Source of the DNA: JAJDXO01 sp965213765
GTDB taxonomy: Bacteria; Pseudomonadota; Alphaproteobacteria; Rhodospirillales; UBA2165
Direction: 5' to 3'
Assembly: GCA_965213765.1 (NCBI GenBank)
Contig: OZ243926.1
Span: 3,410,001-3,474,000 of the forward strand
DNA: 64,000 nt
Shown here: piece by piece, positions 35,631 to 42,721 of the stretch
Numbering within the stretch: the first letter of the stretch is position 1
Layout of the letters: the number at the start of each line of letters is the position of its first letter
The notes under the pieces: model-generated
What the model was told of the DNA's origin: nothing
Seen by the model: the letters and a program-made list of their open reading frames with translations, nothing else
Databases searched by the model: none
Made by a program: the position numbers and the translations under genes

Positions 35631-35888
35631 TTAGCTGGCCGGTTCCACCGCCACGTAGACCCGGTCGAACTTCTTGCGCTGGAACGCCACCTTGCCGTCG
35701 GTCAACGCGAACAAGGTGTGGTCGCGGCCCATGCCGACATTGTCCCCGGGGTGATACTTGGTGCCCCGCTGGCGGATGATGATGTTGCCGGCGATGACCG
35801 CCTCGCCGCCGTATTTCTTGATGCCGAGGCGCCGGCCGGCTGAGTCGCGGCCGTTGCGGGAGCTGCCGCCTGCTTTCTTATGTGCCAT
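35631..35888 (-). CDS. rpmA: 50S ribosomal protein L27
   Basis: Peptidyl-transferase-centre protein of the large subunit. The start MAHKKAGGSSRNGRDSAGRR and the block GGEAVIAGNIIIRQRGTKYHPGDNVGMGRDHTLFAL are diagnostic. The length of 85 residues is normal, and no cleavable N-terminal extension is seen. It follows rplU by 20 bases. Confidence 0.98.
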   Translation of the reverse strand: MAHKKAGGSSRNGRDSAGRRLGIKKYGGEAVIAGNIIIRQRGTKYHPGDNVGMGRDHTLFALTDGKVAFQRKKFDRVYVAVEPAS

Positions 35889-35908
35889 CTCGAATGCTCC
35901 TGGGAATC

Positions 35909-36556
35909 CTAATCGTCTTTCTTCGCGGGCGCCTTTTTCGCAGCCGGCTTCTTGGCCGCGGGCTTCTTCGCCGCGGTTGATGTGGAGGCTGCCGCCTTGG
36001 CCGCGGGCTTCTTGGCCGCCGTGGATTTCGCTGCCGGCTTCTTCGCGGCGGTCGATTTTGCCGCCGCGGGCTTCTTGGCCGCAGGTTTCTTCGCCGCCGG
36101 TTTGGCTTGGGCCTTCTTGGCCGCGGGCTTCGCCTCGGCTTTGGCTTCGGCCTCCGCGGCTTTTGGCGCTTCCTTCCCGGCGGGCTTCTCGGTCTTCCTG
36201 GCTGCCGGTTTCTTAGCAGCTTGGCCGCCCTTCTTGGATCCTTGGCCGTTGATCTCGGTGATCCTCAGTACCGTCCGAAGCTGGCGGTGCCCCTTGGTCC
36301 GGCGGTAGCCCTGACGGCGCTTTTTCTTGAATACCGTAATCTTCTCGCCGCGGCCCTGCTCGACCACTTCGCCGGTCACCGTCGCGTTGGCGATCATCGG
36401 CGTGCCGACGGCCGGCGCCTTGCCGTCTTCGCCCAGCATCAGCACGCTGTCGAAGGTGACGGCCGAGCCCTCATCGGCGGTCAGTTTCTCGACCACGATG
36501 ATGTCGCCGGGTGTCACCCGATACTGCTTCCCGCCGGTCTTGATGACTGCGAACAT
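35909..36556 (-). CDS. rplU: 50S ribosomal protein L21 with long Ala/Lys tail
   Basis: The first roughly 103 residues are a normal L21 (MFAVIKTGGKQYRVTPGDII, ITVFKKKRRQGYRRTKGHRQ). After GQGSKKGGQ a tail of about 110 residues consists of repeats of the type AAKKPAAK, strongly basic and rich in Ala/Pro and probably unstructured. Such tails occur in L21 of several alphaproteobacteria. They resemble histone-H1-like sequences and may bind RNA. First gene of rplU-rpmA. Confidence 0.96.
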   Translation of the reverse strand: MFAVIKTGGKQYRVTPGDIIVVEKLTADEGSAVTFDSVLMLGEDGKAPAVGTPMIANATVTGEVVEQGRGEKITVFKKKRRQGYRRTKGHRQLRTVLRITEINGQGSKKGGQAAKKPAARKTEKPAGKEAPKAAEAEAKAEAKPAAKKAQAKPAAKKPAAKKPAAAKSTAAKKPAAKSTAAKKPAAKAAASTSTAAKKPAAKKPAAKKAPAKKDD

Positions 36557-36730
36557 TGTCTTTGCAATCCATATGAATTGGGCGCCCCCGGCAGGCGCCG
36601 AAGGCCGCGGAAACTACCGCCCGGACGCCACCCTGTCAAATGGTTTAGGGGCGCGGTTTCAGGCGTTTCCGGGCGGTCGCCAATTTGCCCTTTCGGATCG
36701 GGGTGAAATCCATTAACACTCGCGCTCCCA

Positions 36731-36819
36731 GGTGAGGTGCCGGAGCGGTCGAACGGGGCGGTCTCGAAAACCGTTGTGCCTTATGGGTACCGTGGGTTCG
36801 AATCCCACCCTCACCGCCA
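36731..36819 (+). tRNA. tRNA-Ser (anticodon CGA)
   Basis: Full cloverleaf with CCA encoded. The acceptor GGTGAGG (36731-36737) pairs with CCTCACC (36809-36815), followed by discriminator G and CCA (36817-36819). The anticodon loop CTCGAAA has anticodon CGA, reading UCG. The long variable arm (around TGCCTTATGGGTACC) is that of a class II tRNA. The T arm is GTGGG-TTCGAAT-CCCAC. Accessory DNA begins downstream. Confidence 0.95.
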
Positions 36820-37086
36820 TTCAGTCCTGGAGATTTTGAAGGTCTCCGGCGTCTCTCCGAAAGTGTTCAACGTTTCAATGGGTTGTGGCCTGGGCGGTGC
36901 TCTGTCCGGCGCCGGAATGGAGCCCAGAGAGCCGGTTTCTGGTCTTATTCTCGAATATTTCTCCAACGGCCATTTTCGAGGTCTCCATTAGCTCAAACCG
37001 CGTGCATGATTTGGGCGCATTTGCCGGCCTCAAGCCGAAGTCTGGTTTCAAATTTGTTTGGAGAAGGAGATTCTAGAGAATTAGGC
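36820..37086. other. Gap between tRNA-Ser and recombinase
   Basis: No gene is seen. The DNA contains only short chance frames. It is where an attachment site for the recombinase element might lie, but I found no second copy of the tRNA 3' end elsewhere in the window. Confidence 0.4.
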
Positions 37087-38418
37087 TTAGGAGAAACCAA
37101 GTTGAAGTCGTTGGTCGTCCCAGGTCGTCGGGATGTTCGCCGCGATCAAACATTTCTGTGTCAGATCAACCGGCTGCCGGCCCCTTATGATGTCCTCGAC
37201 GATGGACGGTGCGAGCTGGGCGAGGGGGAGAATCCTGCGGATATACCCATGGGTGACCCCTTCCTCTTTGGCGAGAGATCGAATGGATCCGGCTTTGCCC
37301 GTTATGATGAAATCGTTCCAGTGCCGGGATTTGGCGATAGCCTTGATAAGAGCCGGGTCGGGTTTTGTCTCAGGGCCGCCATTGTTTACTTTGATGATCA
37401 GCTTGGTTTCGGCGCCGCGCCGCCTGATGGCTACCTCAACATCTAGCTCGACAGGTCTCTCCGAGGCAATTTCAATCTGATCACCCGTCAACCACCCCCT
37501 CAATCGCGACGGACCGATCAGCACCTTGATCCGCGATTTGTGCAATTCAATTCGCTGGACGAAGTCGATCATCGCCACTTTCTGTTCACCAGATGGTCCA
37601 TGAATGAAGACGGTAATCTTCTCATTGATGCGGTCCAGGATATAGCGGCGGGCGCTTAGATCATCTTCCGGCAGGTCGAGCGTATCGAGAATTGCCTGAT
37701 CATCCCGCAAGAACCGGGAGATTTCCGTCGTGACGATCTTCTCGATGTCGTTGGCCGGAATACGTACCGGAGGATAATCGTCATCGGCGCCATCCGGTGT
37801 GACATAGTATCTGTAACGCCGATCTCCCTTCTGGCTATGGCTCGGCGTAAGGCGACGGCCGTATTCATCATAGAGGAGGCCAGCGAGCAGGCTGGTCTCT
37901 GTCGAGTTTCGGCCGGTCTTTCGCTCCACTCTATTTGTGTTCAATAAGCTCTGTCCGCGCTGCCAGATTTCCGGATCCACAATTCCCTCATGTTCGCCTG
38001 GGTACCGCTTGTCCTTATGCCGGATGTCACCAATGTAGGTGGGATTTTGGAGAAGCGCGTAGAGGGAGCCCCGGGCGAAGGGCTTGCCGCCGGTGACATT
38101 CCCCCTGGCGCTGGTGCGTCTCTTTGAGACGTAACCTTGTGTCGTCAGTTCCTGTCTAAGTTTGCGCACGCATCCCAGGGCTAAATAGCGCTCAAATATT
38201 TGTCGGACCTGTTCGGCTTCTTGTTCGTTCACGACCAGTTTGCGGTCCACGATGTCGTAGCCAAGCGGCACGTTGCCGCCCATCCAAATGCCTTTCTTCT
38301 TGGAGGCGGCAAACTTGTCCCGGATACGCTCGCCGGTCACTTCCCGTTCAAACTGAGCGAAGGAGAGAAGCACGTTGAGCGTCAACCGGCCCATGGAGGT
38401 GGTGGTGTTGAACTGTTG
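37087..38418 (-). pseudogene. Large serine recombinase, 3' part (split by a transposon)
   Basis: C-terminal part of a large serine recombinase: FNTTTSMGRLTLNVLLSFAQFEREVTGERIRDK (end of the resolvase domain), then the Recombinase domain (MGGNVPLGYDIVDRKLVVNEQEAEQVRQIFERYL, LYALLQNPTYIGDIRHKDKRYPGEHEGIVD) and a C-terminal DNA-binding region. The start is missing because a 3.1-kb transposon separates it from 41557-41918. Joining the two parts after removing the element and one copy of AACTGTTG gives VSVTQQ-FNTTTS in frame and 561 codons. An internal start inside the inverted repeat would give a protein without catalytic serine, presumably inactive. Confidence 0.9.
38411..38418. repeat. Target-site duplication, left copy
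   Basis: AACTGTTG, repeated exactly at 41557-41564 on the other side of the IS1595-type element. An 8-bp duplication is the length known for this family. Confidence 0.92.
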
Positions 38419-38444
38419 GGGGCTTATGATCATTACTTGACAAA
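38419..38444 (+). repeat. Left terminal inverted repeat of the IS1595 element
   Basis: Begins GGGGCTTATGATCATTACTT and continues GACAAA. It matches the right repeat at 25 of 26 positions. Its inner end supplies the -35 box of the transposase promoter. Confidence 0.93.
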
Positions 38445-38465
38445 CTCATTTTGATGGCCTATATT
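38437..38465 (+). promoter_or_regulatory. Transposase promoter, -35 box inside the inverted repeat
   Basis: TTGACA (38437-38442), 17 bases, TATATT (38460-38465): a near-consensus sigma-70 promoter. It lies 25 bases upstream of the transposase ATG at 38491, which has its own GGAGACGAG ribosome-binding site. Confidence 0.75.
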
Positions 38466-38490
38466 CAGGGGACAGAAACGGAGACGAGAA

Positions 38491-39465
38491 ATGACCAAGA
38501 AAGCCCCCGGAAAATCCCATCGCGAAGGCATGACCCTTGTTCAATTGATGGACATGTTCCCTAGCGAGGAAGCCGCCGCGGAATGGTTTGAATCCATCGT
38601 TTGGGAGGGCGGCCGCCATTGCCCGAAATGCGGTTCGGTAGAGACCAAGGAAGTCCCGAACGCCAAACCCATGCCCTACTGGTGCAAGGGGTGCCGGTCG
38701 TATTTCTCGGTTCGCACGGGCACGCCGATGGCCCGGTCCAATGTCCCTCTCCGCAAATGGGCAATTGCGATCTATCTTGTTTTGACTTCTCTCAAATCGG
38801 TTTCGTCCATGAAGCTCCACCGGGATATTGGCGTCTCGCAACGGGCGGCTTGGTTCATGCTGCACCGCATCCGCGAGGCGTGGGGCGAAGATGACGATGA
38901 GCCGTTTGACGGTCCTGTAGAGGTCGATGAGACCTACATGGGCGGAAAACGCAAGAACATGTCGAACGCCCAACGTCGGGCGCTGAAAGACGCCGGACGG
39001 GGTGCCGTTGGTAAGACCGCGGTTGTCGGCATCAAGGACCGGGCGACGAACGAAGTCCGCGCCGAGGTCGTTACCGATACGACCGGCGAGACGCTTCAGG
39101 ATTTCGTTGAGGAAAACACCGAGGAAGACGCGATGGTCTACACCGATGATGCGAAGGCGTACAAGGGCGTCGAGCGGGAGCACGAAGCGGTGCGGCACAG
39201 TGTCTCCGAATACGTCCGAGGACAGGCTCACACCAACGGAATCGAGTCCTTTTGGGCCATGCTCAAACGGGCGCATGGCGGGACGTTCCACAAGATTTCG
39301 CCGAAGCATCTTCAACGCTACGTCTCCGAGTTTGCTGGCAAGCACAACATCCGCAATTCAGACACGCTTGCCCAGATGCGGGATACCGTCGCCCGGCTCG
39401 TCGGCAGAAACCTTCTCTACCGCGACCTTATCGCCCGAAACGGACTTTCGAACGCGGGCCGGTAG
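38491..39465 (+). CDS. IS1595-family transposase
   Basis: A 324-residue transposase. The N-terminal zinc ribbon (HCPKCGSVETKEV ... YWCKGC, about residues 44-72) precedes a helical region (RSNVPLRKWAIAIYLVLTS) and the ISXO2-like DDE domain: VEVDETYMGGKRKNM (first Asp), MVYTDDAKAYKG (second Asp), HTNGIESFWAMLKRAHGGTFH (Glu, with the family's N-G-I-E-S-F-W). The gene is intact. Its 3' end overlaps the antisense 67-residue ORF by 108 bases. Confidence 0.95.
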   Translation: MTKKAPGKSHREGMTLVQLMDMFPSEEAAAEWFESIVWEGGRHCPKCGSVETKEVPNAKPMPYWCKGCRSYFSVRTGTPMARSNVPLRKWAIAIYLVLTSLKSVSSMKLHRDIGVSQRAAWFMLHRIREAWGEDDDEPFDGPVEVDETYMGGKRKNMSNAQRRALKDAGRGAVGKTAVVGIKDRATNEVRAEVVTDTTGETLQDFVEENTEEDAMVYTDDAKAYKGVEREHEAVRHSVSEYVRGQAHTNGIESFWAMLKRAHGGTFHKISPKHLQRYVSEFAGKHNIRNSDTLAQMRDTVARLVGRNLLYRDLIARNGLSNAGR

Positions 39466-39561
39466 CGGCCCCGTCTTTCGGAACAGCGCTTTCACCAACT
39501 TTTCCGGGGTTGCACCCTTCAAGTGGACCTTCGGATCTATCATCGGTACGCCTCGGGTCAT
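39358..39561 (-). CDS. Small basic protein of the transposon passenger operon
   Basis: A 67-residue frame starting MTRGVPMIDPKVHLKGATPE and continuing KLVKALFRKTGPLPARVRKS. The ATG at 39561 overlaps the methyltransferase stop (ATGA), so translation would be coupled. The last 108 bases run antisense through the transposase 3' end. I do not know a function, but a central GATPEKL-x-KALFR pattern looks conserved-like and not random. It may be a passenger accessory protein, or a chance frame opposite the transposase. Confidence 0.5.
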   Translation of the reverse strand: MTRGVPMIDPKVHLKGATPEKLVKALFRKTGPLPARVRKSVSGDKVAVEKVSADEPGDGIPHLGKRV

Positions 39562-40973
39562 GTCCGTATTCCTTCTCGTTTGAGTTTGGCCACCAACTCT
39601 TCCTGCGTTCCCGTGCCCTTTGCCGAATTGCACGCTCCGCACAGCAGTTGCAGGTTGTCGTAGTTATCCTGTCCGCCCTTGGCCTGGGGCACGATGTGGT
39701 CAATGGTGAAGTTGCGGAACGGGAAGCCCATCAGGCAACCGTTGCAGATGCCCTCCTGCTTCCCGAACAAGGTGTGCTTGTAGTCAGTCGGATGGGGATG
39801 CAGCCAGAAGTCGGAAAGAGCAGGGATGTCCTCACGGTGGATCACATCGTCGAACAACTCGCCCCGATCTTCGCGCAGCCGTTTCAAGACGAGCCGCGCC
39901 GCTATGGGCGAAAGATCTATCCCCGCCCATTCCCGATTGAGCCTGTCCGCCGCCACAAGAGCCGTGGCGCAGCCGCAAAACGGGTCGAACACGATGTCAC
40001 CGGGGTTGCTCGATGCCTCAATGATCCGTCCTAAAAGAGCAAGAGGTTTTTGGGTTGGGTAGCCAACCCGTTCCTTTGCCGCATGGGAAAGCGGTCGAAT
40101 ATCGGTCACAACATCTTGCACAGCGCTTCCGGGCATTTCATGCAGATATCGCTTGAAGCCGGGCTTGTCGCCTTTCTCCGGCCAGTGAAGTCGGCCCATT
40201 TCGTCCAAAGCATCTAAGGCCGCATGAGTTGAGGCGGGCAGTGCTTCGCCCCCAGGGAATGACCGCGAGGGTGCCCAATGTCGGCTGCCTGGATCAATGC
40301 CTCGCCACGGCCTGCCGGATTCCCCGCCTCGTGGTTCTGCTGCTGTCAAATCGCCGATACGGTAGCGTCCCTTGCTGTCCTGGTGTCGATAGAATTTCTC
40401 GACATATTCCGGGTCATAAGGCTGGAATATACGGTTCCACTGAAATTGTGATCCGCCGTAGAACAGGATCGTATCGTGGACCGGCCCCCATCCCTTCATC
40501 GCGTTATGCGCACTCGTCCGTTTCCAGACAATCTCATTCACGAATCCGTTGCGACCAAAAATGCCGTCCATCAACAGTTTCAAATAGTGAGAAGCGGTAG
40601 GGTCGCAGTGAAGATAGATGCTCCCCGTCTCTTTCAGGATTCGCCTCATTTCCAAGAGCCGCACCGCCATCATGATGAGATACGCCTTCATGGACTTTCC
40701 GTGCGTCACGCCGGCGGCGTCGATGGCGGCATAGAGCTTGGGCTCACGCTCCGCGATCTCGCCGTGCCATGCCTCATCCACATCCGAGAAGGTCCATGTG
40801 TCCTTGAATGCAGCCCCGGCGGCCTCGGAGCCGATGGGCGCGGCGTAGTCCTGATTGCTGTTGAACGGCGGGTCCAAGTAGATCAGATCCACCGATTCCG
40901 AGTTCATGCCGCGCATGACGGAGAGATTGTCGCCAGTCCAGATCGTCCGGTTTTTCCAGTTCGGGGGAGCCAT
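39558..40973 (-). CDS. DNA methyltransferase (beta class) fused to an HNH nuclease domain
   Basis: A 471-residue protein. Catalytic motif IV DPPF is at residues 34-37 (VDLIYLDPPFNSNQDY), and the SAM motif FDPFCGCAT is near residue 345. IV before I is the beta-class N6-adenine or N4-cytosine order. A C-terminal HNH domain follows: CNGC (410-413), DH (425-426), N440 and CGAC (445-448), the zinc-bound HNH form. Such a fusion could be a one-polypeptide modification-restriction enzyme, or an HNH domain used for targeting. The specificity is unknown. It is the second passenger gene. The ATG directly follows a G11 tract, which could serve as its ribosome-binding site. Confidence 0.9.
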   Translation of the reverse strand: MAPPNWKNRTIWTGDNLSVMRGMNSESVDLIYLDPPFNSNQDYAAPIGSEAAGAAFKDTWTFSDVDEAWHGEIAEREPKLYAAIDAAGVTHGKSMKAYLIMMAVRLLEMRRILKETGSIYLHCDPTASHYLKLLMDGIFGRNGFVNEIVWKRTSAHNAMKGWGPVHDTILFYGGSQFQWNRIFQPYDPEYVEKFYRHQDSKGRYRIGDLTAAEPRGGESGRPWRGIDPGSRHWAPSRSFPGGEALPASTHAALDALDEMGRLHWPEKGDKPGFKRYLHEMPGSAVQDVVTDIRPLSHAAKERVGYPTQKPLALLGRIIEASSNPGDIVFDPFCGCATALVAADRLNREWAGIDLSPIAARLVLKRLREDRGELFDDVIHREDIPALSDFWLHPHPTDYKHTLFGKQEGICNGCLMGFPFRNFTIDHIVPQAKGGQDNYDNLQLLCGACNSAKGTGTQEELVAKLKREGIRT

Positions 40974-41515
40974 CTACCCCCCCCCCCTCGATTCTTGGCC
41001 TCGGCTTCCTTCAGCTCCCGGATTTTTCTATCCGCGGCCGCAGACAGGTCCTTCACGCTCTCGTTCAATTTCTCGATTTCCGCGCGGCGCTTCCGGTATT
41101 CGGCCTTCTGCTCGGCAAAAAACCCCATTAATCGTTCTTCTATCTCGGCATTCAGGCGGGCACCATCTTCGCGGTGCCTTTTGGCAAGGGCGTTGAGGCG
41201 CACCGCCATGATGCCCAAGACCGGCGCGGTTAAGGCTATGAGGAGCCCGAAACGGAGCCCCAGCGCTTTGGCCATATCCCATGCACTGCCTGTCGCTTGC
41301 AGGCGCTCTACCTCGACCAACGCCCCGCCTACCATTTCCATGCCCCACAGGACAATCGCCACGAACAGTACGCCAAGAAGAAAATTCGTGGCGTACTTTC
41401 CGAACCGCTTCTCGTATTCCTCAATGAGGCCACCAAAGCCAAGGTCCATTAGGATTGCCCGCAACCAGACTATCGGGTTGACGCTCTCGCGAAGCGCCGT
41501 GACTGTGCCTATCAT
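40904..41515 (-). CDS. Membrane protein with coiled coil, first passenger gene
   Basis: A 203-residue protein of unknown family. Two membrane spans lie at about residues 43-65 (ATNFLLGVLFVAIVLWGMEM) and 87-107 (LRFGLLIALTAPVLGIMAV). A charged coiled coil follows (about 112-175: LNAEIEERLMGFFAEQKAEY, RRAEIEKLNESVKDLSAAAD), then the tract-encoded NRGGGGRW and 25 residues that look like read-through of the next gene in another frame. The ATG has AAGGAA seven bases upstream. No promoter is obvious, so transcription may come from the interrupted recombinase gene, which points the same way. Confidence 0.7.
   Translation of the reverse strand: MIGTVTALRESVNPIVWLRAILMDLGFGGLIEEYEKRFGKYATNFLLGVLFVAIVLWGMEMVGGALVEVERLQATGSAWDMAKALGLRFGLLIALTAPVLGIMAVRLNALAKRHREDGARLNAEIEERLMGFFAEQKAEYRKRRAEIEKLNESVKDLSAAADRKIRELKEAEAKNRGGGGRWLPRTGKTGRSGLATISPSCAA
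40977..40987 (-). repeat. Homopolymer of 11 G on the minus strand
   Basis: Eleven C on the plus strand (G11 in the sense of the passenger genes) lie inside the 3' part of the membrane-protein gene and four bases before the methyltransferase ATG. As read, the upstream frame continues 69 bases past the ATG. With 12 G it would read ...GGG-TAG directly followed by ATG. Confidence 0.8.
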
Positions 41516-41530
41516 GGCCGATTCCTTCGA

Positions 41531-41556
41531 TTCGTCAAGTAATGATCATAAGCCCC
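41531..41556 (-). repeat. Right terminal inverted repeat of the IS1595 element
   Basis: On the minus strand it begins GGGGCTTATGATCATTACTT and ends GACGAA. One mismatch to the left repeat. Confidence 0.93.
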
Positions 41557-41564
41557 AACTGTTG
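41557..41564. repeat. Target-site duplication, right copy
   Basis: AACTGTTG, the exact copy of 38411-38418. Confidence 0.92.
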
Positions 41565-41918
41565 AGTAACGGAGACAAACGAGACGTCCTGGGCGTCGAA
41601 GATCTCAACCATTTTGGCAAAGTCGGAGAGAGCCCGGCTGAGGCGGTCTACCTTATAGACGACAACCACGTCCACGAGGCCGTTTCCAATGTCATCCCGG
41701 AGTTGCTGTAGGGCAGGGCGCTCCATGGTGCCGCCGGAATATCCGCCATCGTCATATTGGGTCTCAATCAACTCCCAGCCTTCATGCTTCTGGCTGGCGA
41801 TAAAGGCTGCGCAGGCCTCCCGTTGGGCATCCAGACTATTAAAGTTCTGTTCCAGGCCTTCTTCGGAGGATTTGCGGGTGTAGATTGCGCAGCGGCGCAT
41901 GGATTGATGTTCAGCCAT
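41557..41918 (-). pseudogene. Large serine recombinase, 5' part (split by a transposon)
   Basis: N-terminal resolvase domain with the catalytic serine (residue 17 in RRCAIYTRKSSEEG), FNSLDAQREACAAFIAS, the arginine-containing VVVYKVDRLSRALSDFAKMVE and VSFVSVTQQ, where the transposon target AACTGTTG falls. The frame then runs a few codons into the inverted repeat and stops at 41535. The start at 41918 (MAEHQSMRRC) lies two bases after the DUF2924 stop. An upstream frame to 41972 is part of that gene. The remainder is at 37087-38418. Confidence 0.92.
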
Positions 41919-41920
41919 GT

Positions 41921-42364
41921 TTAAATGCTCCGTTTCCGGTCTTTTAGGCCGAAGAACGCAGGCCCAGACCACTTGGTGCCGGTGATCTCAAAGGCGATCC
42001 TGGAGAGACTCCGGTATCGTTGGCTCTGATATTCGTATCTGTCTTCCAACACCGTCACTTCATGGATTGTTCCCTGCCAGTCCCGGATCAGGCGGGTGCC
42101 GGGTTTGATGGATCGCTCCGGGACAGGGGAATAGGCCGGATTGCGCTCCAATTCCTTGGCGATCTTGGTCAATTTGGCCTTGGTCCTGTCGCTTAGCCCG
42201 CCATGCTCCAGTTCCTGCAGCCGGTAGGCGATGTTGGCGGACAGAAAGGCCTGGCTGGCTCGGGTCGGAGGTGACTTTCCGTAGAGATTGATGAAGGTCT
42301 CTTTCAACTCCGCGGGTGACAAGGACGGGATGGTTTCCAAGGTGATTTGCGTCGTAATTGGCAT
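41921..42364 (-). CDS. DUF2924 domain protein
   Basis: A 147-residue protein of the DUF2924 family, which is regularly encoded just before large serine recombinases in alphaproteobacterial prophage-like elements. Typical blocks are LKETFINLYGKSPPTRASQAFLSANIAYRLQELEHGG and PGTRLIRDWQGTIHEVTVLEDRYEYQSQRYRSLSRIAFEITGTKWSGPAFFGL. It may act as a recombination directionality or accessory factor, but this is inference. The ribosome-binding site GGAGG is visible upstream of the ATG. The recombinase start follows two bases after its stop. Confidence 0.88.
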   Translation of the reverse strand: MPITTQITLETIPSLSPAELKETFINLYGKSPPTRASQAFLSANIAYRLQELEHGGLSDRTKAKLTKIAKELERNPAYSPVPERSIKPGTRLIRDWQGTIHEVTVLEDRYEYQSQRYRSLSRIAFEITGTKWSGPAFFGLKDRKRSI

Positions 42365-42721
42365 GGATGAACCTCCTATTCAGTGGGTCCATCCACGCTC
42401 CCTTGGGGCAAGTAGTCCAGTCGAAAGAGAGAGAATAGTGGGGTTATTTGACCCTCAAACACTGACCAATGAGCGCGAGGTTGTTGGCGAGCAGGATTTT
42501 CTTGATGTGATCGACGCGTAGTTCAATATGGATTTCGGGAGGTGGACGAAAGCAAGGTCTCGCCATCCTCTTCGCCAACCTCGACAAGGGCCGCCTCCAG
42601 CGCCGCGAGATCGGCCTCCGTTATGTGTAAGGCCATTGAGGCGAATGGCGCTGATGACGACGACGGTAAACCGCGCCAAACTCTAAATTAAGCGGTGGAC
42701 CACTCAATGTGGGCAGGCCAC
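42365..42721. other. Gap between recombinase pair and the envelope cluster
   Basis: No convincing gene. One short minus-strand frame at 42523-42636 encodes 37 residues (MALHITEADLAALEAALVEV at the start), similar in style to the beginning of small phage head-joining (gpW-like) proteins, and may be a truncated remnant of an integrated element. The rest shows no recognisable structure. Confidence 0.35.

Larger units (their letters stand above)
38419..41556. mobile_element. IS1595-family transposon with passenger genes
   Basis: A 3,138-bp element bounded by 26-base inverted repeats (38419-38444 and 41531-41556, one mismatch) that begin GGGGCTTATGATCATTACTT. It is flanked by the 8-bp duplication AACTGTTG. 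It carries an IS1595-type transposase gene on the plus strand and, on the minus strand, three overlapping passenger genes: a membrane/coiled-coil protein, a DNA methyltransferase-HNH fusion and a 67-residue protein. It sits inside a serine recombinase gene. Perfect ends and an in-frame transposase suggest a recent, possibly active, insertion. Confidence 0.92.

Noticed and set aside
36809..36819. Duplicated tRNA-Ser 3' end as an attachment site
   Set aside because: I looked for a second copy of the TTCGAATCCCACCCTCACC end in the gap regions downstream and found none in this window.
37087..38433. Functional recombinase from an internal start in the inverted repeat
   Set aside because: Such a protein would lack the catalytic serine at residue 17 of the full-length enzyme.
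39700..39800. HNH domain as a homing endonuclease in an intron or intein
   Set aside because: The HNH is the C-terminal domain of a continuous methyltransferase frame. No intron or intein borders are seen.
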